This document shows, piece after piece, positions 53,119-61,669 of a DNA stretch of 64,000 nucleotides. Within the stretch, counting starts at the first letter, position 1; every line of letters begins with the position of its first letter. The translations under genes were made by a program, and so were the position numbers. The stretch is from Hyphomicrobiales bacterium (lineage in GTDB: Bacteria; Pseudomonadota; Alphaproteobacteria; Rhizobiales; Phreatobacteraceae). The notes beneath the pieces were generated by a model that worked only from the letters and a program-made list of their open reading frames with translations, had not been told where the DNA came from and did not search any database. The DNA lies in contig JAFKKV010000013.1 in assembly GCA_017304475.1 (NCBI GenBank), forward strand, positions 62,001 to 126,000. Direction: 5' to 3'.

Positions 53119-54189
53119 TCAGCCTCCGAGGCCCAGTTCGCGCACCAGCGCATCCAGCCGGGTGATCTTCTCGGCTTCGCTGGCGAAATGCTGGCGTGCG
53201 TCCGAGGCGGCCTGGCGGGCGCGGGCGCCGTCGCCCAGAACCGCATAGGACCGGACGAGACGCAGCCAGGCTTCGAAATCGCTGCCGTCAGCCGCGAGCC
53301 GCGCCGCCAGCCCGTCGACCATGCCCCGGATATCGGCCGCGCTCGGTGTCGCCGCCGCCGGCGGCGGGGTGCCGCCCAGCCTGACGATCTCACTCTGGAT
53401 CGGCGCGAGCCATGGCGCGCCGGGAGGTGCGGCCTCGGCGAGCCGGGTCCAGACCGCCCGCGCCTCGTCCGGCCGGCCGGCCTGCTCGGCGGCGAGGCCG
53501 ACGAAATAACTGGCCTTCGGATGGTTCGGCTCGAGCGCGATGGCCCGCTCGAAGCCGGCCTTGGCCTCCGGTGTCACCTGGCCCTGTGCCTCCAGGACCC
53601 GCGCTTCGGCGAGATCGGCCTCGCGATCGGCGGTTGCGCCGAGAAGCCGCAGGGCATTGGCGCGCGCCTTGACCGCATCGGCGCCGCGCCCGAGCCGCGC
53701 ATAGATCGGCCCCAGGATCTCCCAGCCGCGGCCGTCATCGGGACTGGCGGCAAGATGCGCCTCGACGCGGCCGATGAGGGTTGCCAGGTCGCGCTCGGCC
53801 GGAGTCTCGCGGACCCGGCCGGCGAGCGGCTGGCCCGGATAATCCGGCTGGCCCCGGGTGCCATAGAGAGCGGCCACCACGAGCGGCACCAGGACGATGG
53901 CGGCGACCGCGGTCGCCCGGCGACGGCGGAGCGACGAGCCAAGCTCGGGAGATGCCTGGTCGGCAGCCGCGATCAGCCGGCGCGACACCTCGATGCGGGC
54001 GGCCTCGGCCTCGGCCTCGCCGATCAGGCCGGCCTGCCGGTCGCGGCCGATCTCGGCGAGCTGGTCCTTGTAGACGGCAAGATCCGAGCCCGACGACCCG
54101 GCCACCGCCTCGCGCGAGCGTGCGAGCGGCACCAGCACCGCGAAAATCGCGGCGGCCGTCATGACCGCGAAAACGAACCAGACCGTCAT
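53119..54189 (-). CDS. ccmI: Cytochrome c maturation protein CcmI (CycH)
   Basis: A 356-residue membrane protein that binds the C-terminus of apocytochromes and presents them to the heme lyase. Two helices (about 3-22 and 88-108) flank a cytoplasmic loop with [20 protein letters not shown], the CcmI signature, and the periplasmic part contains TPR-like repeats (about 135-350, e.g. [18 protein letters not shown], with [19 protein letters not shown]). The ATG at 54189 (MTVWFVF) is chosen; further in-frame ATGs at 54201 and 54210 exist. First gene of the ccm operon. Confidence 0.93.
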   Translation of the reverse strand: MTVWFVFAVMTAAAIFAVLVPLARSREAVAGSSGSDLAVYKDQLAEIGRDRQAGLIGEAEAEAARIEVSRRLIAAADQASPELGSSLRRRRATAVAAIVLVPLVVAALYGTRGQPDYPGQPLAGRVRETPAERDLATLIGRVEAHLAASPDDGRGWEILGPIYARLGRGADAVKARANALRLLGATADREADLAEARVLEAQGQVTPEAKAGFERAIALEPNHPKASYFVGLAAEQAGRPDEARAVWTRLAEAAPPGAPWLAPIQSEIVRLGGTPPPAAATPSAADIRGMVDGLAARLAADGSDFEAWLRLVRSYAVLGDGARARQAASDARQHFASEAEKITRLDALVRELGLGG

Positions 54190-54327
54190 GGACCCATCCA
54201 TGCCGCACACTTAAAGGTCGGCGCCGCCGCACGCTACCGGGCGATGCGTCGCGGGCCGGCCTGGGCAATAGACCAGCCGAAGAGCCGCGACAATGACGGC
54301 GATCAAATGGCAATCATGACGAATGCG

Positions 54328-55797
54328 TCAGCGGCCGGCATTCCTGGCGCTCTGGATCGCCACCTCGGCGGCCTTCTGCAGGAGCTGGGCATAGCTGGCG
54401 CCGAAAATGCGCGCCGAGAAACGGATGCCGGCCTCGATCTGGCTGATCTTCAGCACGCGGTCGGTCTCCGGCGCGCTGCGGATCGATTCCAGCAATTGGG
54501 TCAGGCGCGGATCGAGATAGCCCTGGATCTCGGTGAAGACCCGGACGGTGATCTCGTTGAGCGCGATCTCGGCCGCCGAATTGCGACAGACGGTCAAGAG
54601 GTCGAGGCGGGTCTCGATCTCGCTGACCACATCCTCGGTGACCGGCTCGACATGCACGTCGTCGCGATGCCGGGCGCGCAGATGCCGGCGGATCTGGCCC
54701 GGAACGCCCTCGATCTCGGCCGACAGAAGCCCTGCCAGGACGCCGCGCAGCTTGGCCATCCGGCGCTGCCAGGGGCCGTCGCCCGACAGGTTCATGTCGG
54801 TGCGCAACGCCCGGGCGGCGTCGTGAAAATCCTTGACCAAGCCGCCGACGGACTGCGGCTTGTTGGCCTTCAGCGCGGTCCCCGTGCCGATGACCGCGAG
54901 CTCGGCATCGGCCAGGACCAGCTCGACCGCATGACGGTAGGGGCTGGACGCGATCTTGGTCGGGTCGTCGCTCTCCGCCGCAGCGACGGCAAGCCGCACC
55001 AATTGATGGCGATGGGAGAGCCTGGCCTGCACCAGAGCGAGCGCGAAGGGCAGAAGCGACGGCCGCTTGCTGGCGATCGGATCGAGCAGCGTGCGCGCGT
55101 TGTCGAGCCCCTCGTCGGCGAAATTCTTGATCACCGACGGAAGTTTGGCAGGCAAATAGGCGAGCGCGCCGACATCCGGCAGGATCCGGACGATGTCGGT
55201 GGCATCCTCCAGCACCCGCTCGTCGCCGAGATGGGCGGCCAGGCGCTTGCGCGCCGGCTCGCCGCCCTCGGTCGAGGACAGCTTCGCCTCGATGGCGGGG
55301 ATCATGATCGAGAGAAACTTGGCGCAGTGATAGTTCACGGCCTCGGCATCGTTGGCGGTTGCCGCCGCCGTCACCGCCGCCTCGAAAACCTTGGTTTCGG
55401 TCGGCTTCAGGTCGCGCTCGACCCAGACCCAGATGGACGCCACCGAAGCGCGCATGATCCGCGCCCGCGTCTTGGCCTCCAGCCGGTCGTCGATGAGGAA
55501 GGGTTCGAGCGGCCTGAACAGCAGCCGTGCCGCCTGGTCGGAGCGCGGAGCCGGTTCGACGCGCAGCGGCGGTTCCGTGCCGGGCACGAATTCGGGCGTG
55601 TCGCGCATGCTCGACCGCAAGGCCGCCAGCACCATTTCGCCGCCGGGCAGATCCTCGCCACGCAACCGCGCCCGCTCGAATTCGGTCGCCAGCAGCGCCT
55701 TGGCCGAGGCCGGCAGGGCGCTCAAATAGGCGCGAAGCCGCTCCCCGGGGGAGACCGGCGCCGCTTCTTGATCCGCTACTGTCGCAACTTCAGCCAT
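54328..55797 (-). CDS. Conserved hypothetical protein, predicted helical, function unknown
   Basis: A 489-residue, apparently cytoplasmic protein with no signal peptide and no membrane segments. It is predicted to be almost wholly helical. It has a GERLRAYLSALPASAKALLATEFERARLRG opening (only the motif PASAKALLATEFERARLRG is notable), a Pro-Glu-Phe-Val-Pro linker and many Leu/Ala/Glu/Arg heptad-like stretches. I recognise no domain. It lies alone between the ccm operon and a lipoprotein gene, both on the minus strand. Codon use is typical of the neighbours, and its full length without frameshift supports a real gene. Confidence 0.7.
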   Translation of the reverse strand: MAEVATVADQEAAPVSPGERLRAYLSALPASAKALLATEFERARLRGEDLPGGEMVLAALRSSMRDTPEFVPGTEPPLRVEPAPRSDQAARLLFRPLEPFLIDDRLEAKTRARIMRASVASIWVWVERDLKPTETKVFEAAVTAAATANDAEAVNYHCAKFLSIMIPAIEAKLSSTEGGEPARKRLAAHLGDERVLEDATDIVRILPDVGALAYLPAKLPSVIKNFADEGLDNARTLLDPIASKRPSLLPFALALVQARLSHRHQLVRLAVAAAESDDPTKIASSPYRHAVELVLADAELAVIGTGTALKANKPQSVGGLVKDFHDAARALRTDMNLSGDGPWQRRMAKLRGVLAGLLSAEIEGVPGQIRRHLRARHRDDVHVEPVTEDVVSEIETRLDLLTVCRNSAAEIALNEITVRVFTEIQGYLDPRLTQLLESIRSAPETDRVLKISQIEAGIRFSARIFGASYAQLLQKAAEVAIQSARNAGR

Positions 55798-55871
55798 TCT
55801 GAGGCGACGCTACGACAGCGCGGTTAAGAATCGGTTGGCCGCGACCGCGGCCAAGCCGAGACGGAAGAGTA

Positions 55872-56318
55872 TCAGGACACCGGCGACCAGCTGCCGTCGG
55901 GATTGCGGCACGCGGTTCCGACCGCGGTCTGCGGCGAGCCGTTGATATAGATCGTGTTGGTATATTCACGGCAAAGGCCGCCGCCGCGGCGATAGGTCGG
56001 GCCCGGCTCGACATAGCCATAAGCCTTCTCGCCGCGCCATTCCGACCGGCGGCCTTCCCAGATGGCGACGCGCTCGGCTTCATAGGCGCGCTGGCGGTCC
56101 TGGGCATCCAGGTCGCGGCCGATGGCATTGCCGATCAGGCCACCGATGGCGGCGCCCGCGAGACCGGCGCCGAGGCGCCCGGCGACACCGCCACCGAATT
56201 GCGAACCGATCAGGCCGCCGGCGAGCGCGCCAACGGCGGTGCCGGACTGTTCGCGGGTTTCACAGCCGGCGACCGCGAGGCCGATCAGGGCAGTGGCGAC
56301 GACAAGGCGGAAGCGCAT
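55872..56318 (-). CDS. Glycine-zipper 2TM lipoprotein
   Basis: A 148-residue outer-membrane-type lipoprotein. The lipobox is LAVAGC (Cys near 19) after a short signal peptide. Residues about 25-65 form a glycine zipper (GTAVGALAGGLIGSQFGGG, then GRLGAGLAGAAIGGLIGNAIG), and the C-terminal part contains YVEPGPTYRR and CREYTNTIYINGSPQTAVGTAC with a likely disulfide, as in the rickettsial-17-kDa-antigen-like surface proteins. The ATG at 56318 is chosen because it opens the signal peptide. Envelope integrity is a likely role. Confidence 0.9.
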   Translation of the reverse strand: MRFRLVVATALIGLAVAGCETREQSGTAVGALAGGLIGSQFGGGVAGRLGAGLAGAAIGGLIGNAIGRDLDAQDRQRAYEAERVAIWEGRRSEWRGEKAYGYVEPGPTYRRGGGLCREYTNTIYINGSPQTAVGTACRNPDGSWSPVS

Positions 56319-56431
56319 GGACCATCCCGTTTGCTTGGATCGCGCCGGATCGATCCGGCGGATGTGTGACGGCGCCAATGTCCAGCCCATTGAGGCGAAA
56401 AGGCGGCATCCGCCGGCGAGGACAAGCTTGT

Positions 56432-57817
56432 TCACACCATCGGCAGCCGCAGGATCGCCCGCAGGCCGCCGAGCGGGGCGGCGTCGAGCACCAGCTTGCC
56501 ACCGTAGAGCCCGGCGAGTTCGGCGACGATCGACAGTCCGAGGCCACTGCCCGGCTTGGTCTCGTCGAGCCGGCGGCCGCGCCGGCCGACCGCCTCGCGT
56601 TCATCGGCCGACAGACCGGGGCCGTCATCGTCGATGGCAACGGTGAAGAAAGCCCGGTCGGCCGAGGTCTCGGCCGATTCGGGCCTGACCGTCACAAGCA
56701 CCCGCCGGTCGGCCCATTTGCAGGCATTGTCGACGAGATTGCCGACCATCTCCTCGAGATCATGGCGCTCGCCGCGAAAGGTCACGCCGGCAGGCACGTC
56801 GGCGGTGACGCCGAGCCCGCGATCGCGGTGGATCTTCTCCATGGTCCGGGCGAGCCCGTCGACCACGTCGGCAACCGGCACGACCGTGGTGGCGACCTGG
56901 ACGCGAGCCGCGACGCGGGCGCGCTCGAGATGATGACTGACCTGGTCGCGCATGATGCCGACCTGCTCGGCCACCTTCACGGCGAGCGCGTCGCGACGGC
57001 CGGCGGCCTCGTTCTGCATCACCGAAATCGGCGTCTTCAGGGCATGGGCGAGATTGCCGACGTGGGTGCGCGAGCGCTCGACGATCTCCCTGTTGGTGTC
57101 GATCAGCGCATTGACCTCGCGCGCCAGCGGCGCGATCTCGACCGGAAACGTACCTTCCAGGTGATCCTTCTCGCCGGCGCGGATGGCCGTCAGGCCGCCG
57201 ACCAGGCGGTTCAGCGGGGTCAGGCCGACCCTGACCTGCAGCAGCGCCGCCACCACCATGCCGATCGCCAGGAGCACCAGGGTCGCGATCAGGGTCAGGT
57301 TGAACTGGCTGACCGCGCCGCTGATCTCATCGGCATCGCCGGCCACCATGACGACGAATTCGCCGTCCTCGCCGAGCTCGATAGTGCGTTCGACCGCGCG
57401 CAGGCGCTGGCTGGCCGGTCCCTCGATATAGCCCTCGCGCGAACGCGTCGGCCCTTCCGGCACGATGCCCGGACCCAGGCTGGCGAGCCTGCCTTCGAAC
57501 AGCGAGCGCGAGGCGCGCGTATCGTTGCGGCCACCGTCGACGCGGGTGATCTGCCAGTACCAGCCCGATTGCGGCAGTTCGAACAGCGGCTCGCCGAGAT
57601 TGGCACCGACCTGGATCTGCGGATCGTCGACGGCACCGGCAATATCGGCGATGAGCAGCTTGACATAGACGCCGAGGCGCCGGTCGAAGCCCCGCTCCAC
57701 CGCATCCCGATTGACCGCCGCCAGCACGATGCCGGTGATGGTCAGGAGCACCACCGCGAAAGTGAGGGCCAGGATGAACAGGCGCCGCGCGAGCGACGGG
57801 GCGCGGATGGCAGGCAC
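56432..57817 (-). CDS. Sensor histidine kinase, PhoQ-like
   Basis: A 461-residue kinase with two transmembrane helices (about 10-33 and 180-200) bracketing a periplasmic domain of about 140 residues with a GWYWQITRVDGG motif. A HAMP-like region follows, then HisKA with GNLAHALKTPISVMQNEA (His258) and HATPase_c with NLVDNACKWA and KPGSGLGLSIV. No ATG suits the N-terminus; a GTG at 57817, just upstream of VPAIRAPSLARRLFIL, is the probable start. It lies two bases after the stop of its response regulator. In related bacteria such pairs with a PepSY-type small protein sense divalent cations or envelope stress; this is inference. Confidence 0.9.
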   Translation of the reverse strand: MPAIRAPSLARRLFILALTFAVVLLTITGIVLAAVNRDAVERGFDRRLGVYVKLLIADIAGAVDDPQIQVGANLGEPLFELPQSGWYWQITRVDGGRNDTRASRSLFEGRLASLGPGIVPEGPTRSREGYIEGPASQRLRAVERTIELGEDGEFVVMVAGDADEISGAVSQFNLTLIATLVLLAIGMVVAALLQVRVGLTPLNRLVGGLTAIRAGEKDHLEGTFPVEIAPLAREVNALIDTNREIVERSRTHVGNLAHALKTPISVMQNEAAGRRDALAVKVAEQVGIMRDQVSHHLERARVAARVQVATTVVPVADVVDGLARTMEKIHRDRGLGVTADVPAGVTFRGERHDLEEMVGNLVDNACKWADRRVLVTVRPESAETSADRAFFTVAIDDDGPGLSADEREAVGRRGRRLDETKPGSGLGLSIVAELAGLYGGKLVLDAAPLGGLRAILRLPMV

Positions 57818-57819
57818 GT

Positions 57820-58488
57820 TCAGGCCGCCTGCGGCGGCTGCAGGATATAGCCGAGGCCGCGCACCGTCTGGATCACATCGACGCCGAGCTTCTTGCGCAG
57901 CCGCCCGATGAACACCTCGATCGTATTGGAATCGCGGTCGAAATCCTGGTCGTAGATATGTTCGACCAGCTCGGTGCGCGACACCACCTTGCCCTGCTGG
58001 TGCATCAGATAGGCGAGCAGGCGATATTCGTGCGAGGTCAGCTTGACCGGATTGCCGTCCACGGTGACGCGGCCGGCGCGGGCGTCGAGCCGCACCGGGC
58101 CACAATTGAACTCGTTGGTCGCCTGGCCGGCGACGCGCCTGAGCAGCGCCCTGAGTCGCGCCAGCACCTCCTCCATGTGGAAGGGCTTGGCGACATAGTC
58201 ATCGGCCCCGGCATCAAAGCCCTGGACCTTGTCGGACCAGCGGTCGCGCGCGGTGAGAATCAGCACCGGCATGGTGCGGCCGGAGCGGCGCCACTGTTCC
58301 AGCACCGAGATGCCGTCCATCTTGGGCAGGCCGATATCGAGCACCACCGCGTCATAGGGTTCGGAATCGCCGAGGTAATAGCCCTCCTCGCCGTCGAAGG
58401 CCCGGTCGACGACATAACCCGCATCGGTCAGCGCTGTGAAAATCTGCCGGTTGAGATCCGGATCGTCCTCGACGACGAGCAGCCGCAC
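57820..58488 (-). CDS. PhoP-like response regulator (OmpR family)
   Basis: A 222-residue regulator: receiver with Asp51 (VVLDIGLPKMDG) and Lys in YVAKPFHMEEVLARL, and a winged-helix output domain with LTSHEYRLLAYLMHQQGKVVSR and YDQDFDRDSNTIEVFIGRLRKKL and TVRGLGYIL. The ATG at 58488 begins MRLLVVEDD, the usual start. It is the second gene of a minus-strand set: PepSY-like protein, regulator, kinase. Confidence 0.93.
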   Translation of the reverse strand: MRLLVVEDDPDLNRQIFTALTDAGYVVDRAFDGEEGYYLGDSEPYDAVVLDIGLPKMDGISVLEQWRRSGRTMPVLILTARDRWSDKVQGFDAGADDYVAKPFHMEEVLARLRALLRRVAGQATNEFNCGPVRLDARAGRVTVDGNPVKLTSHEYRLLAYLMHQQGKVVSRTELVEHIYDQDFDRDSNTIEVFIGRLRKKLGVDVIQTVRGLGYILQPPQAA

Positions 58489-58547
58489 GCTTTGTTTCCT
58501 TACCTTGCCTCGCGCGCTTTCGAAGGGCGCCGCGTCTCATGCACCCG

Positions 58548-58850
58548 TCAGCGGACCTGGACGAGTTGCCCGGTCGCCGCGTCGAAGCGCGCACGCATGA
58601 CCTTGCCATGCCGGTTGACGACTGTCAGCAGGTAGACGAGCTGGCCCGTGGAAACACGGCACAGCCGGGCATTGACCACCTCGCCGCGATGCTCCGGACG
58701 CAGGTTGCGGGTTGCCTGGTCGAGCGGCACGGCCTGGTTGCCGGCGATCGCGGCGCGCTGTTCGGCCGGCGTCAGGCAACCCTGGGCCATGGCGGCGGCC
58801 GGCGCCAGCATGAGCGCGAACATGACGGCACAGGTCTTGAGCAGGGTCAT
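58548..58850 (-). CDS. Small exported PepSY-like protein
   Basis: A 100-residue secreted protein: signal peptide about 1-24 (MTLLKTCAVMFALMLAPAAAMA), then a mature part with LTPAEQRAAIAGNQAVPLDQATRN and the PepSY-type C-terminus GQLVYLLTVVNRHGKVMRARFDAATG (key part shown). One cysteine pair (QGCLTPAEQ, NARLCRVS) may form a disulfide. The ATG at 58850 is chosen; an ATG at 58865 adds five residues, and neither has a strong ribosome site. Its place next to a PhoPQ-like pair is a common alphaproteobacterial layout, and it may modulate the kinase (inference). Confidence 0.75.
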   Translation of the reverse strand: MTLLKTCAVMFALMLAPAAAMAQGCLTPAEQRAAIAGNQAVPLDQATRNLRPEHRGEVVNARLCRVSTGQLVYLLTVVNRHGKVMRARFDAATGQLVQVR

Positions 58851-59161
58851 GTGGGGACGGACCATGGCGAGGAAGGCGGCACGGTAGTCGCGCGGCCTGA
58901 ACGCCCGATGAATAATATCGAGGGAAAGTCCGCGGCAGCGCCCGGGCGTCATCGTCAGGACATCACGCTTGCGGCATTGCGTCCCCGGCTCGGCGTTGTT
59001 TGCCGGCCGGCGCGCGTGTAGCCTGACCGGCAGGCCACATCGGCCGCTGGCCGATGCCATGTCGAAGCGCCCGTGTCGCCGGATCGCCGCCACCGGAATG
59101 TCGGGCGGCTCGCGCGGACGGCGCTGCGTCCGCGGCACCCGATCGCATCAGGAGCGAAACC
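58851..59161. other. Divergent gap without a supported gene
   Basis: 311 bases between the PepSY-like gene and the YdcH-like gene. Both strands have open frames, but none has a plausible ribosome site and start together with a protein-like sequence. It should contain promoters for both neighbours; no clear -35/-10 pair was found. Confidence 0.4.
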
Positions 59162-59407
59162 ATGAGCCATGTACCCGCCGACCTCGAAGGGGAATTCCCG
59201 GACGCCGGTGAGGCCATCGCCAAGCTGAAGGCCTCGAACCCGCATTTCGCCAAGGTGATCGAGAGCTATCATGCGGTGAACAAGGAAATCCGCCGGATCG
59301 AGGCCGAACTGGAACCGACCTCGGACGAGACGCTGGAAGATTTCAAGAAGCAGCGGCTGGCCTTCCTGGACGAAATCGCCGCCATGATCGCCCAGGCGGG
59401 CGCCTGA
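59162..59407 (+). CDS. YdcH family (DUF465) small helical protein
   Basis: An 81-residue soluble protein of the YdcH/DUF465 type, predicted to fold as two antiparallel helices. The conserved block is NPHFAKVIESYHAVNKEIRRIE followed by DFKKQRLAFLDEIAAMI. AGGAG lies seven bases before the ATG at 59162. Its role is unknown in the family; it is transcribed alone. Common in alphaproteobacteria. Confidence 0.85.
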   Translation: MSHVPADLEGEFPDAGEAIAKLKASNPHFAKVIESYHAVNKEIRRIEAELEPTSDETLEDFKKQRLAFLDEIAAMIAQAGA

Positions 59408-59441
59408 ACATCGACCTCGTCGAGGCGAGACTTCCGTCCGG

Positions 59442-59627
59442 TCAGGCGGCCGACCCCGGCTTGACGCGCGGTGCCCAGCGGCCACCGCCGACCACTGACA
59501 GGACCGGCCCGCCATTGGCCGCCTCCAGCGATATCGGGCCGGCGATGCGGACCAGGAAAGGCAGTGTCCAACCGGGCGGTCGCCGCGCCGGGTCGTCGCC
59601 GAAAATGACGGTCACGGTGCCAGTCAC
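59442..59627 (-). CDS. Small protein candidate, function unknown
   Basis: A 61-residue frame starting at a GTG with GGGAGG eight bases upstream. The sequence TGTVTVIFGDDPARR, then PFLVRIAGPISLEAANGGP and VLSVVGGGRWAPRV is not repetitive and looks protein-like, with strands alternating with glycines. No family is recognised. The GTG overlaps the stop of the longer upstream minus-strand frame (GTGA), which may encode another small protein. The ribosome site is the best support; homology is unknown. Confidence 0.45.
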   Translation of the reverse strand: MTGTVTVIFGDDPARRPPGWTLPFLVRIAGPISLEAANGGPVLSVVGGGRWAPRVKPGSAA

Positions 59628-59932
59628 GACCGGACCTCCCGGCAGGCGCCGGGTCCGGCATCGGCGATCACATTGACGCGATCAGCGCATGCAGACGCTG
59701 CGACGGCACCCTGATGGCCGGCCGGCCATTGCGCGGGAACGACGGATCCTGCGGGCGGAGGTTTACTTTCGACGGTCATAATGGCCTCGCGGGTTTGCTC
59801 TGGGTCACCGCCAGGGAGTGTTTGGTTCATTCCCGGCATACGACTCGGTGGCGGCATTCGGATTGGGCGGCATTCGCATTGACAGGCCCGGACGGTTGCG
59901 GGCCTCATCGCTGGGACATTCGAGGAGACGAC
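59628..59932 (-). other. Gap with a possible small upstream gene on the minus strand
   Basis: A 305-base stretch between the small minus-strand gene and the first trypsin-like gene. An in-frame minus-strand ATG at 59779 (51 codons, MTVESKPPPAGSV) or 59830 (68 codons) leads to a stop that overlaps the GTG at 59627 by 4 bases. Neither start has a strong ribosome site. The plus strand carries the GAGGAG of the protease gene at the right end. Confidence 0.35.
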
Positions 59933-60670
59933 GTGCGGATAGTGGTTCTTGCCCTGGCATTGATGCCGGTCAGCCCGGCCCTGGCTGTGATCGGGGGCAC
60001 ACCCCTGGCGGCCTCGGACCCGCTCAGCAGCCAGACCGTGATGATTTCGGGCGGCCAGGGCTTCTGCTCGGGCGCGGTGATCGGTGAACGGCTGGTGCTG
60101 ACGGCGGCGCATTGCGTCGACGGCAGCCCAAGGCTCGCGGTGCTGGTCTTCGGTCCGAATCGCCAGCCGATTCTCAACGAGATCGTCGGACGCTCGGTCC
60201 ATCCGGCTTACAAGCGCCTCGACTGGCAGAACCGGCGCACCGCCGTGGATCTGGCCGTGGTGCGCACCGCCCAGCCGATTGGCCAGGGCCGGCAGGCGGC
60301 AAGCCTGAGCGCGGCTGCGCTGCCGGCTCCCGGCGCGTCGATCCGCCTGGTTGGTTATGGCCCGAACGCCGAGGGCGACGGTGCCAGCGCCGGCGTCCTG
60401 CGCCAGGCGGCACTCACCGTCACCGGCCGGCCGTCGAGCTATCAGGTGCGCCTGACCGGACCTGCCGGCGCGAGGCTCGGGGCCTGCACCGGCGATTCCG
60501 GCGGTCCGGTCTTCGCCACCGAGGCCGGCCAGCCGGTGGTCGCCGGGGTGGTCAGCTGGACGACGGGCCAGGGCACGGCCCGCTGTGGCAATCTGACGGG
60601 GACGGTTCCCGTCGCACCTCACCGCCGCTGGATCGAGGAAACGATGCAGGGCCTTGGAGCGCAACGATGA
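59933..60670 (+). CDS. Secreted trypsin-like serine protease (S1 family), first of a tandem pair
   Basis: A 245-residue protein starting at a GTG with GAGGAG upstream. Signal peptide about 1-18, ending ALA. Cleavage there exposes V-I-G-G, the trypsin-type mature N-terminus, with no propeptide. The triad is His60 (TAAHC), Asp106 (VDLAVV) and Ser189 (GDSGGP). Cys45-Cys61 would form the family disulfide around the catalytic His, and a second cysteine pair lies around ACTG and RCGN. The S1-pocket residue (six before Ser189) cannot be judged without alignment. The stop overlaps the next gene by ATGA, so both proteases are co-translated. Predicted to be periplasmic or extracellular. Confidence 0.9.
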   Translation: MRIVVLALALMPVSPALAVIGGTPLAASDPLSSQTVMISGGQGFCSGAVIGERLVLTAAHCVDGSPRLAVLVFGPNRQPILNEIVGRSVHPAYKRLDWQNRRTAVDLAVVRTAQPIGQGRQAASLSAAALPAPGASIRLVGYGPNAEGDGASAGVLRQAALTVTGRPSSYQVRLTGPAGARLGACTGDSGGPVFATEAGQPVVAGVVSWTTGQGTARCGNLTGTVPVAPHRRWIEETMQGLGAQR

Positions 60671-61515
60671 GACATGTGACGGCTTCCGCACTTCTCGCCG
60701 GCCTCGTGACCGGCATGGCCTCCATGGTCAGCATGCCCGCCCATGCCATTATCGGCGGCAGCGCGGTCGGGGCTTCCGATCCGCTTGCCCGTTCGTCGGT
60801 CCTGGTGGTGACCGGCGATGCCAATGGCTGCACCGGCACGCTGATCGGTCGGCGCAGCGTCCTGACCGCGTCGCATTGCGTGCAAGGCGCGCGCGTCGCG
60901 GTCGTCGCATTCATTCGCGGCGGGCGGATCGTCGCGCTGACGCCTGTCCTGTCGGCATCAGGGCATCCGGGCGTGCGTGGCCCGCGCGGCGGCAACGCCC
61001 CGATCGACGTCGCGGTTCTGACCATTCGCGACCTGCCCCCGGCAGGTTTCGGCCCAGCCCGCGTCGGCGGCCGCGAACCGGCGCCGGGCTCACGCGTCAC
61101 CATTGCCGGCTTCGGTCGCCAGCGGCTCGAAAGCATGCGCAGCGCCGGGGAGCTGCGCCGGGTCGACCTGCCGGTGATCCAGCGCTCGCCATCCGGCTAT
61201 ACCGCGCTCGGCGTGCCCGGACTGTTCGAGACCGGCCGAGCGCCTTCGGCCTGCCAGGGCGATTCGGGTGGTCCGGCACTCTCCGGTGGCAGCGTCGTCG
61301 GCGTGGTCAGCCTGGTCTCCGGGCCGACCGAAACACGCGGCTGCGGCTTTCTGACCATTGCCATGCCGGTGGTTTCGATCGCGCCCTGGATTCGCGGCGC
61401 CATCGCGAACGGCGAAAGCCGGGCCCCCGCCAATCCGCGGATCGCGACCTTGCCGCCGCCGCGCGCGCCGGAGCGCGAAGGCCTGCCGCCCTGGGCCCGT
61501 ATCGACCGGCAGTAA
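60667..61515 (+). CDS. Secreted trypsin-like serine protease (S1 family), second of a tandem pair
   Basis: A 282-residue protein with signal peptide about 1-27, ending AHA, after which I-I-G-G forms the trypsin-type mature N-terminus. The triad is His70 (TASHC), Asp114 (PIDVAVL) and Ser200 (QGDSGGP). It shares the overall layout with the first protease but only moderate identity, and adds a Pro-rich C-terminal tail of about 30 residues (from RAPANP to DRQ) that may anchor or extend the protein. The ATG overlaps the upstream stop. Probably a gene duplication that diverged. Confidence 0.9.
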   Translation: MRHVTASALLAGLVTGMASMVSMPAHAIIGGSAVGASDPLARSSVLVVTGDANGCTGTLIGRRSVLTASHCVQGARVAVVAFIRGGRIVALTPVLSASGHPGVRGPRGGNAPIDVAVLTIRDLPPAGFGPARVGGREPAPGSRVTIAGFGRQRLESMRSAGELRRVDLPVIQRSPSGYTALGVPGLFETGRAPSACQGDSGGPALSGGSVVGVVSLVSGPTETRGCGFLTIAMPVVSIAPWIRGAIANGESRAPANPRIATLPPPRAPEREGLPPWARIDRQ

Positions 61516-61554
61516 CACACGGTTTCGCCGCACCTGCCCGCGGAGGAAGCAAAA

Positions 61555-61583
61555 CGCCCGGCAAGGACGAGCCATGCCGGGCG
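61555..61583. terminator. Terminator-like hairpin after the protease pair
   Basis: CGCCCGGCA and TGCCGGGCG with an 11-base loop, 39 bases after the stop of the second protease. No T-run follows. It sits between convergent genes and could serve either. Confidence 0.45.
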
Positions 61584-61669
61584 CAAATCGCGAATCTGCA
61601 TAAAACGTATCGAAGCGCCGACGATCACGCAAGGATTATATTCCTTTAAACGGATCGCAATCCCGTCGA

